A DNA stretch of 11,265 nucleotides from Burkholderiales bacterium RIFCSPHIGHO2_12_FULL_61_11 (GTDB taxonomy: Bacteria; Pseudomonadota; Gammaproteobacteria; Burkholderiales; Burkholderiaceae_C), in the NCBI GenBank assembly GCA_001770785.1, contig MERZ01000416.1, positions 1-11,265 of the forward strand, in the 5' to 3' direction. Positions 1 through 5,790 of this stretch are shown here, one piece after another; the stretch's first letter is position 1, and each line of letters begins with the position of its first letter. Position numbers and translations under genes: made by a program. The notes below the pieces were generated by a model. It ran no database searches, was not told where the DNA came from, and worked only from the letters and a program-made list of their open reading frames with translations.

Positions 1-111
1 CATTGGTCCTTGCAGGTCCGGGTTGGTATTCTCGTTGGCGGCACTCGGTTTATGGTGTCAAATGCACAGGCGGCTGCAACTACGCCGGGAAACCATGACA
101 CCGTCATCTAA
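1..111 (+). CDS. possible C-terminal end of an upstream gene (partial)
   Basis: Frame 1 is open from the window edge to a TAA at 109-111, giving 36 residues that end in NHDTVI. I do not recognise the protein. The only support is context: the stop lies 18 bases before the ATG of the binding-protein gene, and the ribosome binding site of that gene sits between them, as in an operon. A 36-codon open stretch is expected by chance fairly often, so this may equally be untranslated leader for the next gene. Confidence 0.22.
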   Translation, partial: HWSLQVRVGILVGGTRFMVSNAQAAATTPGNHDTVI

Positions 112-116
112 CAATC

Positions 117-122
117 AAGGAG
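117..122 (+). promoter_or_regulatory. ribosome binding site of the substrate-binding protein gene
   Basis: A perfect AAGGAG stands 7 bases before the ATG at 130. It fixes the start codon of the binding-protein gene. Confidence 0.8.
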
Positions 123-129
123 ACAGACT

Positions 130-1302
130 ATGCAAAAACGCCAATTTCTTTCCGTCATCACAGCTGTAGCACTGGCGGCGGGTGCCGGCAGCGTCCTGGC
201 GCAGGACGGTGTTTTCAAGATTGGATTGATCGTGCCCTTGACGGGCCCGTTCGCCTCCACGGGCAAGCAACTGGAAGCCGCAGCCCGCCTGTACATGGCG
301 CAAAACGGCAATTCCGTCGGCGGCAGGAAGGTCGAGCTGATCGTCAGGGACGACACGGGCACGCCAGAAATCACCAAGCGCATCGCACAGGAACTGGTGG
401 TGAACGACAAAATCAACGTACTGGCGGGCTTCGGTCTGACGCCGCTGGCGCTGGCAACAGCGCCCATCGCCACGCAGTCCAAGACACCGCTGGTGGTCAT
501 GTCTGCGGCGACCTCCAGCATCACGCAAGCTTCTCCCTACATTATCCGAACCAGTTTTACCGTGCCGCAGGTGGTGACCGCTCTGGCCGACTGGGCTTCG
601 AAAAACGGCATCAAGAAAGTGGTGAGTCTGGTCACAGACTACGGTCCGGGGGTGGACTCAGAGAAGTACTTCAAGGAAACCTTTGTGGCCAATGGCGGCA
701 CGGTGATCGAAACGCTTCGCGTGCCGCTGCGCAACCCCGACTTCGCCCCCTTCCTTCAGAAGGTGCGCGATGCCAAACCTGACGCTTTGTTCGCATTCGT
801 GCCCTCCGGCGCAGGCTCGGCGCTCATGAAACAGTTTGCCGAACGTGGTCTGGACAAAGCGGGCATTCGCATGATTGCGGAGGGCAGCGTTACCGACGAC
901 GACATACTGAACAGCATGGGCGACGTAGCCAATGGCGTGGTCACCGCACACCACTATTCAGCCGCACACAACTCGCCATTGAACAAACGTTTCGTGGAGG
1001 CCTTCATGAAAGCCAACAACAACCAGAGACCCAACTTCATGGCCGTGGGCGCCTACGACGGCATGCGCGTGATCTATGAAGCGATCAAGGCCACGAAGGG
1101 CGCGGGCGGCGGCGACGCGTTGCTGGCAGCCATGAAAGGCCAGATCTTCGAGAGTCCACGCGGGCCGATGTTCATCGACGCGCAGACCCGTGACGTCGTT
1201 CACAACATCTACATCCGCAAGGTGGAGCGCAAGGACGGCCAGCTCTTCAACGTCGAGTTCGAGACGATCAAGGATGTGAAGGATCCGGGCAAGAGCAAGT
1301 GA
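130..1302 (+). CDS. ABC transporter periplasmic substrate-binding protein, Leu/Ile/Val-binding (type I) family
   Basis: This 390-residue protein has a typical Sec signal peptide: MQKRQ, a hydrophobic core (residues 8-20), and a likely signal peptidase I site after Ala24 (VLA/QD). The mature N-terminus, FKIGLIVPLTGPFASTGKQ, is the hallmark first strand and helix of the branched-chain amino acid binding-protein family (Peripla_BP_6, LivJ-like). Family members of this length bind amino acids, amides, urea or aromatic acids in the periplasm and pass them to a LivHMGF-type permease. The sequence does not reveal which ligand. The start is set by AAGGAG at 117-122. The stop is one base from the start of an alpha/beta hydrolase gene, so the two are probably cotranscribed and translationally coupled. 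No permease or ATPase for this uptake system is in the window; they may lie upstream or elsewhere. The protein looks intact. Confidence 0.93.
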   Translation: MQKRQFLSVITAVALAAGAGSVLAQDGVFKIGLIVPLTGPFASTGKQLEAAARLYMAQNGNSVGGRKVELIVRDDTGTPEITKRIAQELVVNDKINVLAGFGLTPLALATAPIATQSKTPLVVMSAATSSITQASPYIIRTSFTVPQVVTALADWASKNGIKKVVSLVTDYGPGVDSEKYFKETFVANGGTVIETLRVPLRNPDFAPFLQKVRDAKPDALFAFVPSGAGSALMKQFAERGLDKAGIRMIAEGSVTDDDILNSMGDVANGVVTAHHYSAAHNSPLNKRFVEAFMKANNNQRPNFMAVGAYDGMRVIYEAIKATKGAGGGDALLAAMKGQIFESPRGPMFIDAQTRDVVHNIYIRKVERKDGQLFNVEFETIKDVKDPGKSK

Positions 1303-1303
1303 A

Positions 1304-2029
1304 ATGACCGGCATTCCTCTTATCCTCATTCCGGGGCTGATGTGCGATGGTGCAGTATGGGAACCCTTGCTTCCCGCGCTGACACCTTGTGCTGCTTGTC
1401 AGGTCATCGATCACGGCTCCGCGAGCAGCATCACGCTTATGGCGCAGCAGGTGCTCGATGCGGCGCCCGCCAGATTCGCTCTGGCAGGTCACTCCATGGG
1501 CGGGCGCGTGGCCCTGGAAGTGCTGCGCCTGGCGCCGGAGCGGGTGATGCTGCTTGCGCTTCTGGATACGGGCTACAAGGCGCGGGCGAGCGGACAGGCG
1601 GGCGATGAGGAAGCGCGCAAGCGCCATGAATTGCTCGAAGTTGCCCGCAGTCAAGGAATCCGGACGATGGCAAGTCGGTGGGTCCAGGGCATGGTCCACC
1701 CCGCACGCCTGGGCGATACGACCTTGGTTGAGGCCATCGTGTCCATGTTCGAACGCAAGACTGCGGATATCTTTGAGAACCAGATCAAGGCCTTGTTGGC
1801 ACGGCCCGACGCTACTGCTGTGCTGGCGAGCGCACAGATGCCCACGCTCGTGCTTTGCGGCCGCGAAGATAGTTGGGCATCGATATCGCAGCACGAGGAA
1901 ATCGCAGCACAGGTGCCAGGCAAGGTCTTCTTGCGTGTGGTGGAGAGCGCGGGACATATGAGCACCATGGAACAACCGATTGCGGTAGCGCATGCCATGC
2001 TCGAATGGCTTCACCAAACTGATCTTTGA
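1304..2029 (+). CDS. alpha/beta hydrolase
   Basis: This is a cytoplasmic 241-residue alpha/beta-hydrolase-fold protein with no signal peptide. It opens with strand-turn LILIPGLMCDG (oxyanion-loop region, residues 6-16). The nucleophile elbow is GHSMGG with Ser64, the probable acid is Asp189 in LVLCGREDS, and the catalytic His is His218 in ESAGHMS. The triad order and spacing are normal and the length is typical of small esterases, lactonases and acyl-hydrolases. The ATG lies one base after the stop of the binding-protein gene and has only a weak purine-rich leader, so it probably depends on coupling to the gene before it. The pairing suggests the enzyme acts on a compound imported by that system, for example an ester, lactone or amide, but the substrate cannot be read from the sequence. 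Confidence 0.9.
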   Translation: MTGIPLILIPGLMCDGAVWEPLLPALTPCAACQVIDHGSASSITLMAQQVLDAAPARFALAGHSMGGRVALEVLRLAPERVMLLALLDTGYKARASGQAGDEEARKRHELLEVARSQGIRTMASRWVQGMVHPARLGDTTLVEAIVSMFERKTADIFENQIKALLARPDATAVLASAQMPTLVLCGREDSWASISQHEEIAAQVPGKVFLRVVESAGHMSTMEQPIAVAHAMLEWLHQTDL

Positions 2030-2042
2030 TTGGCACCTGGCA

Positions 2043-2055
2043 CCCCATTGCGGGG
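2043..2055. terminator. weak hairpin just after the hydrolase gene
   Basis: CCCC and GGGG flank a five-base loop 14 bases after the hydrolase stop codon. There is no T-tract behind it, so it is at most a poor intrinsic terminator. Confidence 0.15.
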
Positions 2056-2173
2056 CTGCACAACGGAAGTACGTTCAGACTGGAAGCGGTCAGTCGAAAC
2101 TCCTGTTTCATTATGGAAAGTTGGACTTGAGGCTGGCTTGAGTAAAAAATCACGGTGAAATCAAATCAACGAA

Positions 2174-2192
2174 GAACCAAACTTTTTGGTTC
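2174..2192. repeat. perfect 8-bp inverted repeat with 3-base loop
   Basis: GAACCAAA and TTTGGTTC are separated by CTT, forming a perfect hairpin about 145 bases after the hydrolase gene. It has no T-tract on the plus strand. It may be a transcript-end structure, a protein-binding dyad, or the end of a decayed mobile element. Confidence 0.5.
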
Positions 2193-2554
2193 AAGGTCTT
2201 CGGTGCCGGTCAATGCAGCGGTTCAGTACTCTGCCTTGTCGAAAGAGGCTTGCGCAGCGGCGACAACCTTGTCGGCGCCCCATCAGTTCTACCTACCGTA
2301 TTGCCGAGTCTTTCTGGTATCCTTCAGCGCGTCGTGATGCGAACTTGCGGCAAAGGTCAAAGAAGAGGTAGTGTGGACAGCGAGGATCATCAGGCGGCTG
2401 ATCATGGCGCGCTTCTTATGTTCGCCGCATGTTGCGATGGAGCGAACTTAAGGAGCCACCAGCCTGCCGCCAATGCGGCTGCGATGAATCGCACCAAGGC
2501 TCGCATAGCTGCAGGCAGTTCAGACGGATCGTGCGATGCAAGTGATCAGCGTCA

Positions 2555-2570
2555 GTCCGTCGCGACGGAC
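2555..2570. promoter_or_regulatory. perfect 16-bp palindrome upstream of the hydrolase-ACT fusion gene
   Basis: GTCCGTCG is followed directly by its complement CGACGGAC, 75 bases before the ATG at 2646. A GCGTC/GACGC pair at 2549-2572 overlaps it. TTGCG/CGCAA with a 9-base spacer follows at 2574-2592. The placement suits an operator for a dimeric regulator; the regulator is unknown and no clear -35/-10 pair could be assigned. Confidence 0.4.
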
Positions 2571-2632
2571 GCATTGCGGTCCGGCGTCGCAAATCCCGAA
2601 CAATACTCCGTCACGACCCTTGTACATAAATG

Positions 2633-2637
2633 AAGGA
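2633..2637 (+). promoter_or_regulatory. ribosome binding site of the hydrolase-ACT fusion gene
   Basis: AAGGA lies 8 bases before the ATG at 2646 and decides that start. Confidence 0.7.
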
Positions 2638-2645
2638 ACGTGTAA

Positions 2646-3833
2646 ATGAAATGCGCATTGGTGGGATCCCGTTTTTTCGCCGCCTCGGTGTTCGAGGCGC
2701 TGCGCAAGGAAGAAGGGATCGAGTTCACAAGCATCGTCGCTCCCGCCGCGGATGATCAGCTGGCGCTGGCCGCGCGAGCGGCCGGCGTCGCGGTGCATGT
2801 GCTCGACAACCCCAGGCTCGTGCCGGGAAACGCGGTTGCCGAGGGCACCGATCTCATCATCGCAGCGCACACGCACGCACGGGTGAGCGACGAGGCGCTC
2901 GCGCGTTCGCGCTTGGGCGGCATCGGTTATCACCCGTCGCTGTTGCCCAGACATCGTGGCATTGCTGCCGTCGAATGGACGATTCTGGAAGGCGATCCGA
3001 TCGCTGGTGGCTCGGTCTATCACTTGGCCGACGGGTGGGACGCGGGCGCCATCGCCGCTCAGGATTGGTGCTTTGTCGCGAAGGGCGAGACGGCGCGCGA
3101 ATTGTGGGAGCGCGCCCTGGCGCCGATGGGCCTTGCCCTCTTGAGCAAGGTTGTCCATTGCGCCCGGTTGCAAGGTGACGTCCCCGCCTACCCGCAAGAT
3201 CCGCGCTTCGCCACCAAGGCCCCCATGATTCGCAGGTCGGTCGTGCTGACCGAGGAGATATCCTCGACGACCACATCGCTCGTCGTCACGATCGTGGGTC
3301 CTGACCGTCACGGCATCGTCAGCTTGCTGTCCGACCGGGCGCAGCGCTTCGGTGCCAACTGGGCGGCGAGCCGCATGACAAGACTTGCGGGGGAATTTGC
3401 CGGCATGGTTCACTTCGAGGTACCGCGCGAGAACGCGGACGCCCTGGCGACGGCGCTACGCGGCCTGGAGTCCAGCGGCTTGCAGGTGGTCATCGCCAAG
3501 AGCGACGGCGCCAACGTGCCCACCTCGCTTCGCGGGGTCGAGCTCGAACTGGTCGGCGACGATCGGCTCGGGATCGTCAGCAGCCTGACGAAGATATTGG
3601 CGGAGCGTGGCATCAGCATCGAGAACATCCACACCGAGATCGTCCGCGGTGGCGTGTCCGGCAAGCAGACCTTCAAGATCGGAGCACATTTGCTGGTACC
3701 TGCCGCCTTGTCCGTCGATGAGTTGCGGCGAGAACTCGGCACCTTAGCCCGCGAGATGATGGTCGACATCGCTTTGGGAGAGCGGCAGACTCAAAGTCAA
3801 GCGTCCACCCAGGCACATTCGCAGGTGAAGTGA
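2646..3833 (+). CDS. formyltetrahydrofolate hydrolase-like domain fused to two C-terminal ACT domains
   Basis: This 395-residue protein has two parts. Residues 1-190 form a formyltransferase fold: MKCALVGSRFFA at the N-terminus, YHPSLLPRHRG at 95-105, and DGWDAG at 129-134. His96 and Asp132 match the catalytic His and Asp of the family, 36 residues apart as expected. The third triad residue, normally Asn two positions before the His, is Gly94. The YHPSLLPRHRG loop closely resembles the hydrolase domain of 10-formyltetrahydrofolate dehydrogenase, which also lacks that Asn. Residues about 210-285 and 297-376 are two ACT domains (VGPDRHGIVSLLSD and VGDDRLGIVSSLTK), similar to GcvR, the glycine-cleavage regulator. 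ACT domains usually bind amino acids such as glycine or serine. PurU, the deformylase, has one ACT domain at its N-terminus, so the order here is reversed. The likely role is ligand-controlled release of formate from 10-formyl-THF, or regulation of C1 metabolism; this is inference. The Gln/Ser-rich tail overlaps the 3' end of tnaA on the other strand by 37 bp. Confidence 0.85.
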   Translation: MKCALVGSRFFAASVFEALRKEEGIEFTSIVAPAADDQLALAARAAGVAVHVLDNPRLVPGNAVAEGTDLIIAAHTHARVSDEALARSRLGGIGYHPSLLPRHRGIAAVEWTILEGDPIAGGSVYHLADGWDAGAIAAQDWCFVAKGETARELWERALAPMGLALLSKVVHCARLQGDVPAYPQDPRFATKAPMIRRSVVLTEEISSTTTSLVVTIVGPDRHGIVSLLSDRAQRFGANWAASRMTRLAGEFAGMVHFEVPRENADALATALRGLESSGLQVVIAKSDGANVPTSLRGVELELVGDDRLGIVSSLTKILAERGISIENIHTEIVRGGVSGKQTFKIGAHLLVPAALSVDELRRELGTLAREMMVDIALGERQTQSQASTQAHSQVK

Positions 3834-5173
3834 CGCAGGTACTGCGGCTGCTTGGTGATGCGCACACCGCGGATGCTGCCAGCCTTTTGCTTGACCTCGT
3901 CAATCACCTCGGCGGCATAGTCGAAGTGCGACTGGGTGTACATGCGCCGGGGAAAGGCCAGCCGCACCAGTTCCATGCTGTGATAGGTCTCGCTGCCGTC
4001 GGCCAGGCGCTTGCCGAACATGACCGAGCCGATTTCCACACCCCGAATGCCGCCTTCCAGGTACAGCGCATTGCACAGCGCCCAAGCCGGGTAATGGGCG
4101 ACCGGCATGTCGGGCAGCACGGTGCGGGCGTCGATGTACACCGCGTGGCCGCCGGTCGGCTTGACGAAACCCACGCCCGAGGCTTCGAGCCGTTCGCCCA
4201 GGTATTCGGCGGTGCGCAGGCGGTAGCGCAGATAGTCCTCCTGCATGCCCTCCTCCAGCCCCACGGCCAGCGCCTCCAGGTCGCGCCCGGCCAGCCCACC
4301 GTAGGTGGGAAAGCCCTCGGTCATGATCAGCACGTTGCGCACTGCATCCATCCACTCGTCGCTGCGCAAGACGATGAAGCCGCCGATATTGACCATGCCG
4401 TCTTTCTTGGCGCTCATGGTGGCGCCATCGGCATACGAGAACATCTCCTGCACGATGCTGCGGATGGGTGTGTTTTCATAACCCGGCTCGCGCATCTTGA
4501 TGAACATGGCGTTTTCCGAGAAGCGGCAGACATCCATGATCAGGGGCTTGCCATACTGCTTGAGCAGCTTGGCATAGGCGCGAATGTTGGCCATGGACAC
4601 CGGCTGGCCACCGCCGGTGTTGTTGGTCACGGTGATCATGCCAAACGGGATGCGCTCGCCCTGGGTCTTGAGCAGCGCCTCGACCCGGGCCAGATCGATA
4701 TTGCCCTTGAACGGGTAGATCAGCGCAGGCTGCAAGCCTTCGGGAATGACCAGATCGAGCGCCTCGACGCCGAGGTATTCCAGGTTGGCGCGCGTGGTGT
4801 CAAAGTGACTGTTGTTGGGAACCAGATCGCCCTTTTTGCAGGCAGCGGTGAACAGCACCTTCTCGGCGGCGCGCCCCTGGTGCGTCGGCACGAAATGCTG
4901 CATGCCGGTGATGCCCTGGATCACCGCCTCCAGCCGGTAAAAGCTGCGCGCTCCGGCGTAACTCTCGTCACCCTCCATGATGGCGCCCCACTGCTTCGAG
5001 GACATGGCGCCGGTGCCGGAATCGGTCAGCCAGTCAATCAGCACATCGTCTGCGCGCAACTTGAAGACATTGAGCTTGGCGGCCTCCAGCAACTGCTCCC
5101 GCTCGATGCGCGTGGTCATGCGGATGGGCTCAACGCTCTTGATGCGAAACGGTTCAATCAGGGTTTTGGGCAT
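3797..5173 (-). CDS. tnaA: tryptophanase (tryptophan indole-lyase)
   Basis: This 458-residue PLP enzyme of the beta-eliminating lyase family would split L-tryptophan into indole, pyruvate and ammonia in the cytoplasm. Family motifs are complete: LTDSGTGAMS (49-58), PTHQGR (96-101), GGGQPVSMAN (187-196), Asp214 and Arg217 for the cofactor, and MSAKK with the Schiff-base Lys at 257. The substrate carboxylate Arg is at 404, and RHFT is at 447-450. The close relative tyrosine phenol-lyase has Thr and Arg where this protein has Asp125 (FDTT) and Ile381 (GVEIGS). Both residues agree with tryptophanase (E. coli Asp137 and the Ile of its AVEIGS segment). The N-terminus EPFRIKSVEPIRM and NIGGF segment look more phenol-lyase-like, so the protein is probably a divergent tryptophanase. 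The start follows GGAG at 5178-5181. The gene has its own promoter region and no TnaC-type leader peptide. Its 3' end overlaps the convergent fusion gene. Confidence 0.88.
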   Translation of the reverse strand: MPKTLIEPFRIKSVEPIRMTTRIEREQLLEAAKLNVFKLRADDVLIDWLTDSGTGAMSSKQWGAIMEGDESYAGARSFYRLEAVIQGITGMQHFVPTHQGRAAEKVLFTAACKKGDLVPNNSHFDTTRANLEYLGVEALDLVIPEGLQPALIYPFKGNIDLARVEALLKTQGERIPFGMITVTNNTGGGQPVSMANIRAYAKLLKQYGKPLIMDVCRFSENAMFIKMREPGYENTPIRSIVQEMFSYADGATMSAKKDGMVNIGGFIVLRSDEWMDAVRNVLIMTEGFPTYGGLAGRDLEALAVGLEEGMQEDYLRYRLRTAEYLGERLEASGVGFVKPTGGHAVYIDARTVLPDMPVAHYPAWALCNALYLEGGIRGVEIGSVMFGKRLADGSETYHSMELVRLAFPRRMYTQSHFDYAAEVIDEVKQKAGSIRGVRITKQPQYLRHFTCECAWVDA

Positions 5174-5177
5174 GGTG

Positions 5178-5181
5178 CTCC
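5178..5181 (-). promoter_or_regulatory. ribosome binding site of tnaA
   Basis: GGAG on the minus strand stands 4 bases before the ATG at 5173. It is close but usable and supports this start. Confidence 0.6.
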
Positions 5182-5214
5182 AGTGAATGTTGCGAGGTAG
5201 AGCGCAAAGTTATC

Positions 5215-5243
5215 ACTGTAGAAATGACCGTGGTGTCGGTCAT
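5215..5243 (-). promoter_or_regulatory. candidate tnaA promoter
   Basis: On the minus strand ATGACC (5243-5238, 4 of 6 to the sigma-70 -35 box) and TACAGT (5220-5215, 4 of 6 to the -10 box) are exactly 17 bases apart. Transcription would begin near 5208, giving a leader of about 35 bases, too short for a tnaC-like peptide and containing no ATG. Confidence 0.4.
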
Positions 5244-5246
5244 TTC
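5221..5246. promoter_or_regulatory. perfect 10-bp inverted repeat, candidate tnaA operator
   Basis: GAAATGACCG and CGGTCATTTC are separated by six bases (TGGTGT). The dyad covers the proposed -35 box and the whole spacer of the tnaA promoter and ends one base before the -10 box, so a protein bound here would block RNA polymerase. It cannot be a transcript attenuator if transcription begins near 5208, because it would not be transcribed from that start. Confidence 0.55.
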
Positions 5247-5255
5247 CAACACATC

Positions 5256-5304
5256 AAAAAAAACAGGGTCGGGCGCGGGGTCGCGGCAATCCATCCCCGA
5301 ACCC
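5256..5304 (-). terminator. candidate intrinsic terminator of the export operon
   Basis: On the minus strand GGGTTCGGG (from 5304) can pair with CCCGACCC (5273-5266) with one bulged base. Within the loop CGCG/CGCG can pair again. Two bases later come eight T residues (5263-5256). It lies about 70 bases after the stop of the last operon gene and would insulate tnaA from read-through. The long loop makes this uncertain. Confidence 0.42.
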
Positions 5305-5306
5305 TC

Positions 5307-5360
5307 CGTCATTGCGAGTTCCCTGATTCGGGCGACCGAAACAGGAGGCTCACAATGACG
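5307..5360. repeat. REP-like imperfect palindrome with CGTCATTGCGAG ends
   Basis: The outer arms CGTCATTGCGAG (5307-5318) and CTCACAATGACG (5349-5360) pair at 11 of 12 positions. Inside are CCTG/CAGG and TTCGG/CCGAA around a GCGA loop, so the whole 54 bp can fold into one long hairpin. GCGGCAATCC at 5283-5292 adds to the likeness: CGTCATTGCGAG and GCGGCAATCCA are familiar parts of dispersed extragenic repeats in many bacterial genomes. It starts 13 bp beyond the stop of the export operon, a usual site for such elements. Other copies cannot be checked from this window. Confidence 0.6.
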
Positions 5361-5373
5361 AAAATATCGCAAA

Positions 5374-5769
5374 TTATCTTTTTAAGCCCGGCTTCAAGCC
5401 GCGCAGCGCCGCCACGGCGACCACCACCCAGAACCCGAGCCTGAGCGCCAGTGCGCCCACGGTGCGCATCTCATAGGCACCGCCGCCCATGACATGAAGG
5501 CCAAAGGCCCCCGCCACAACAGCCGTGGCCAGCGCCAGCAAACCGGCGGTCCACGCGGCCCAGCGCCTGCCCAGCCACAGCCCGACACCGGCGAGCACAT
5601 AGGCAAAGCCCGCCAGGAAGTTGAACCACAGCACAAAGTCGACCGCATTGCCGACGGCAGCTTGCGCCAGGGCCCCGCCAAACAAGGCGCGCCCACCGCT
5701 GAAAATGGTGAGGGCGCCGAAGACGATGGCCACGGCGGCCAGGATTCTGAGGAGTCTGGAGGTTTTCAT
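5374..5769 (-). CDS. small four-helix membrane protein, unknown function
   Basis: The protein has 131 residues and four predicted membrane segments at about 7-25, 46-67, 69-92 and 105-122, with short charged loops and a basic C-terminus (LKPGLKR). I do not recognise the family. The ATG at 5769 is chosen because GAAAGGA precedes it at good distance; a TTG five codons upstream lies at that ribosome binding site. It begins 21 bp after the ATPase stop and is the last gene of the TetR-led export operon. This suggests an accessory role in the inner membrane, but nothing in the sequence shows it touches the transporter. It could be a DoxX-like or other generic small membrane protein. Confidence 0.75.
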   Translation of the reverse strand: MKTSRLLRILAAVAIVFGALTIFSGGRALFGGALAQAAVGNAVDFVLWFNFLAGFAYVLAGVGLWLGRRWAAWTAGLLALATAVVAGAFGLHVMGGGAYEMRTVGALALRLGFWVVVAVAALRGLKPGLKR

Positions 5770-5790
5770 GCGGGTTCCTTTCAAGTTTTC

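Larger units (their letters stand above)
2030..2645. other. 616-bp gene-free region with several short inverted repeats
   Basis: I find no convincing gene on either strand. The longest open frame here runs from a TTG at 2250 to a TGA at 2631-2633; it has no recognisable domain and no ribosome binding site, so it was left out. The stretch contains several dyads: an 8-bp stem at 2174-2192, ATCATCAG/CTGATCAT (7 of 8 paired) at 2386-2405, GCCGC/GCGGC at 2466-2479, a perfect 16-bp palindrome at 2555-2570, and TTGCG/CGCAA at 2574-2592. The 8-mer CCTTGTCG is repeated at 2234-2241 and 2267-2274. This may be a long regulatory leader for the gene at 2646, the remains of a decayed gene, or both. Confidence 0.6.

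Noticed and set aside
2039..2053. Sigma-54 promoter-like TGGCAC followed by TTGC after the hydrolase gene
   Set aside because: The GG to GC distance is one base too short for a -24/-12 promoter, and no gene starts at a sensible distance.
2599..2628. A -10-like TACATA/AACAAT element before the fusion gene
   Set aside because: No -35 box falls at proper spacing, and a start from TACATA would cut into the ribosome binding site.
2250..2633. Open frame of 127 codons from a TTG in the gene-free stretch
   Set aside because: There is no ribosome binding site, no known domain, and the amino-acid composition looks like untranslated DNA.
2520..3413. A 297-codon open frame on the minus strand opposite the hydrolase-ACT fusion gene
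   Set aside because: The plus-strand protein has clear domains and motifs; the opposite reading has none and is Arg/Asp/Gly-rich as expected for a shadow.
3830..5200. A 456-codon open frame on the plus strand opposite tnaA
   Set aside because: It mirrors tnaA almost exactly, its translation is rich in His, Gln and Gly with no recognisable domain, and it arises from the GC-rich codon use of tnaA.
5174..5214. A tnaC-like leader peptide upstream of tnaA
   Set aside because: The short leader on the minus strand contains no ATG and no Trp-containing small frame with a ribosome binding site.
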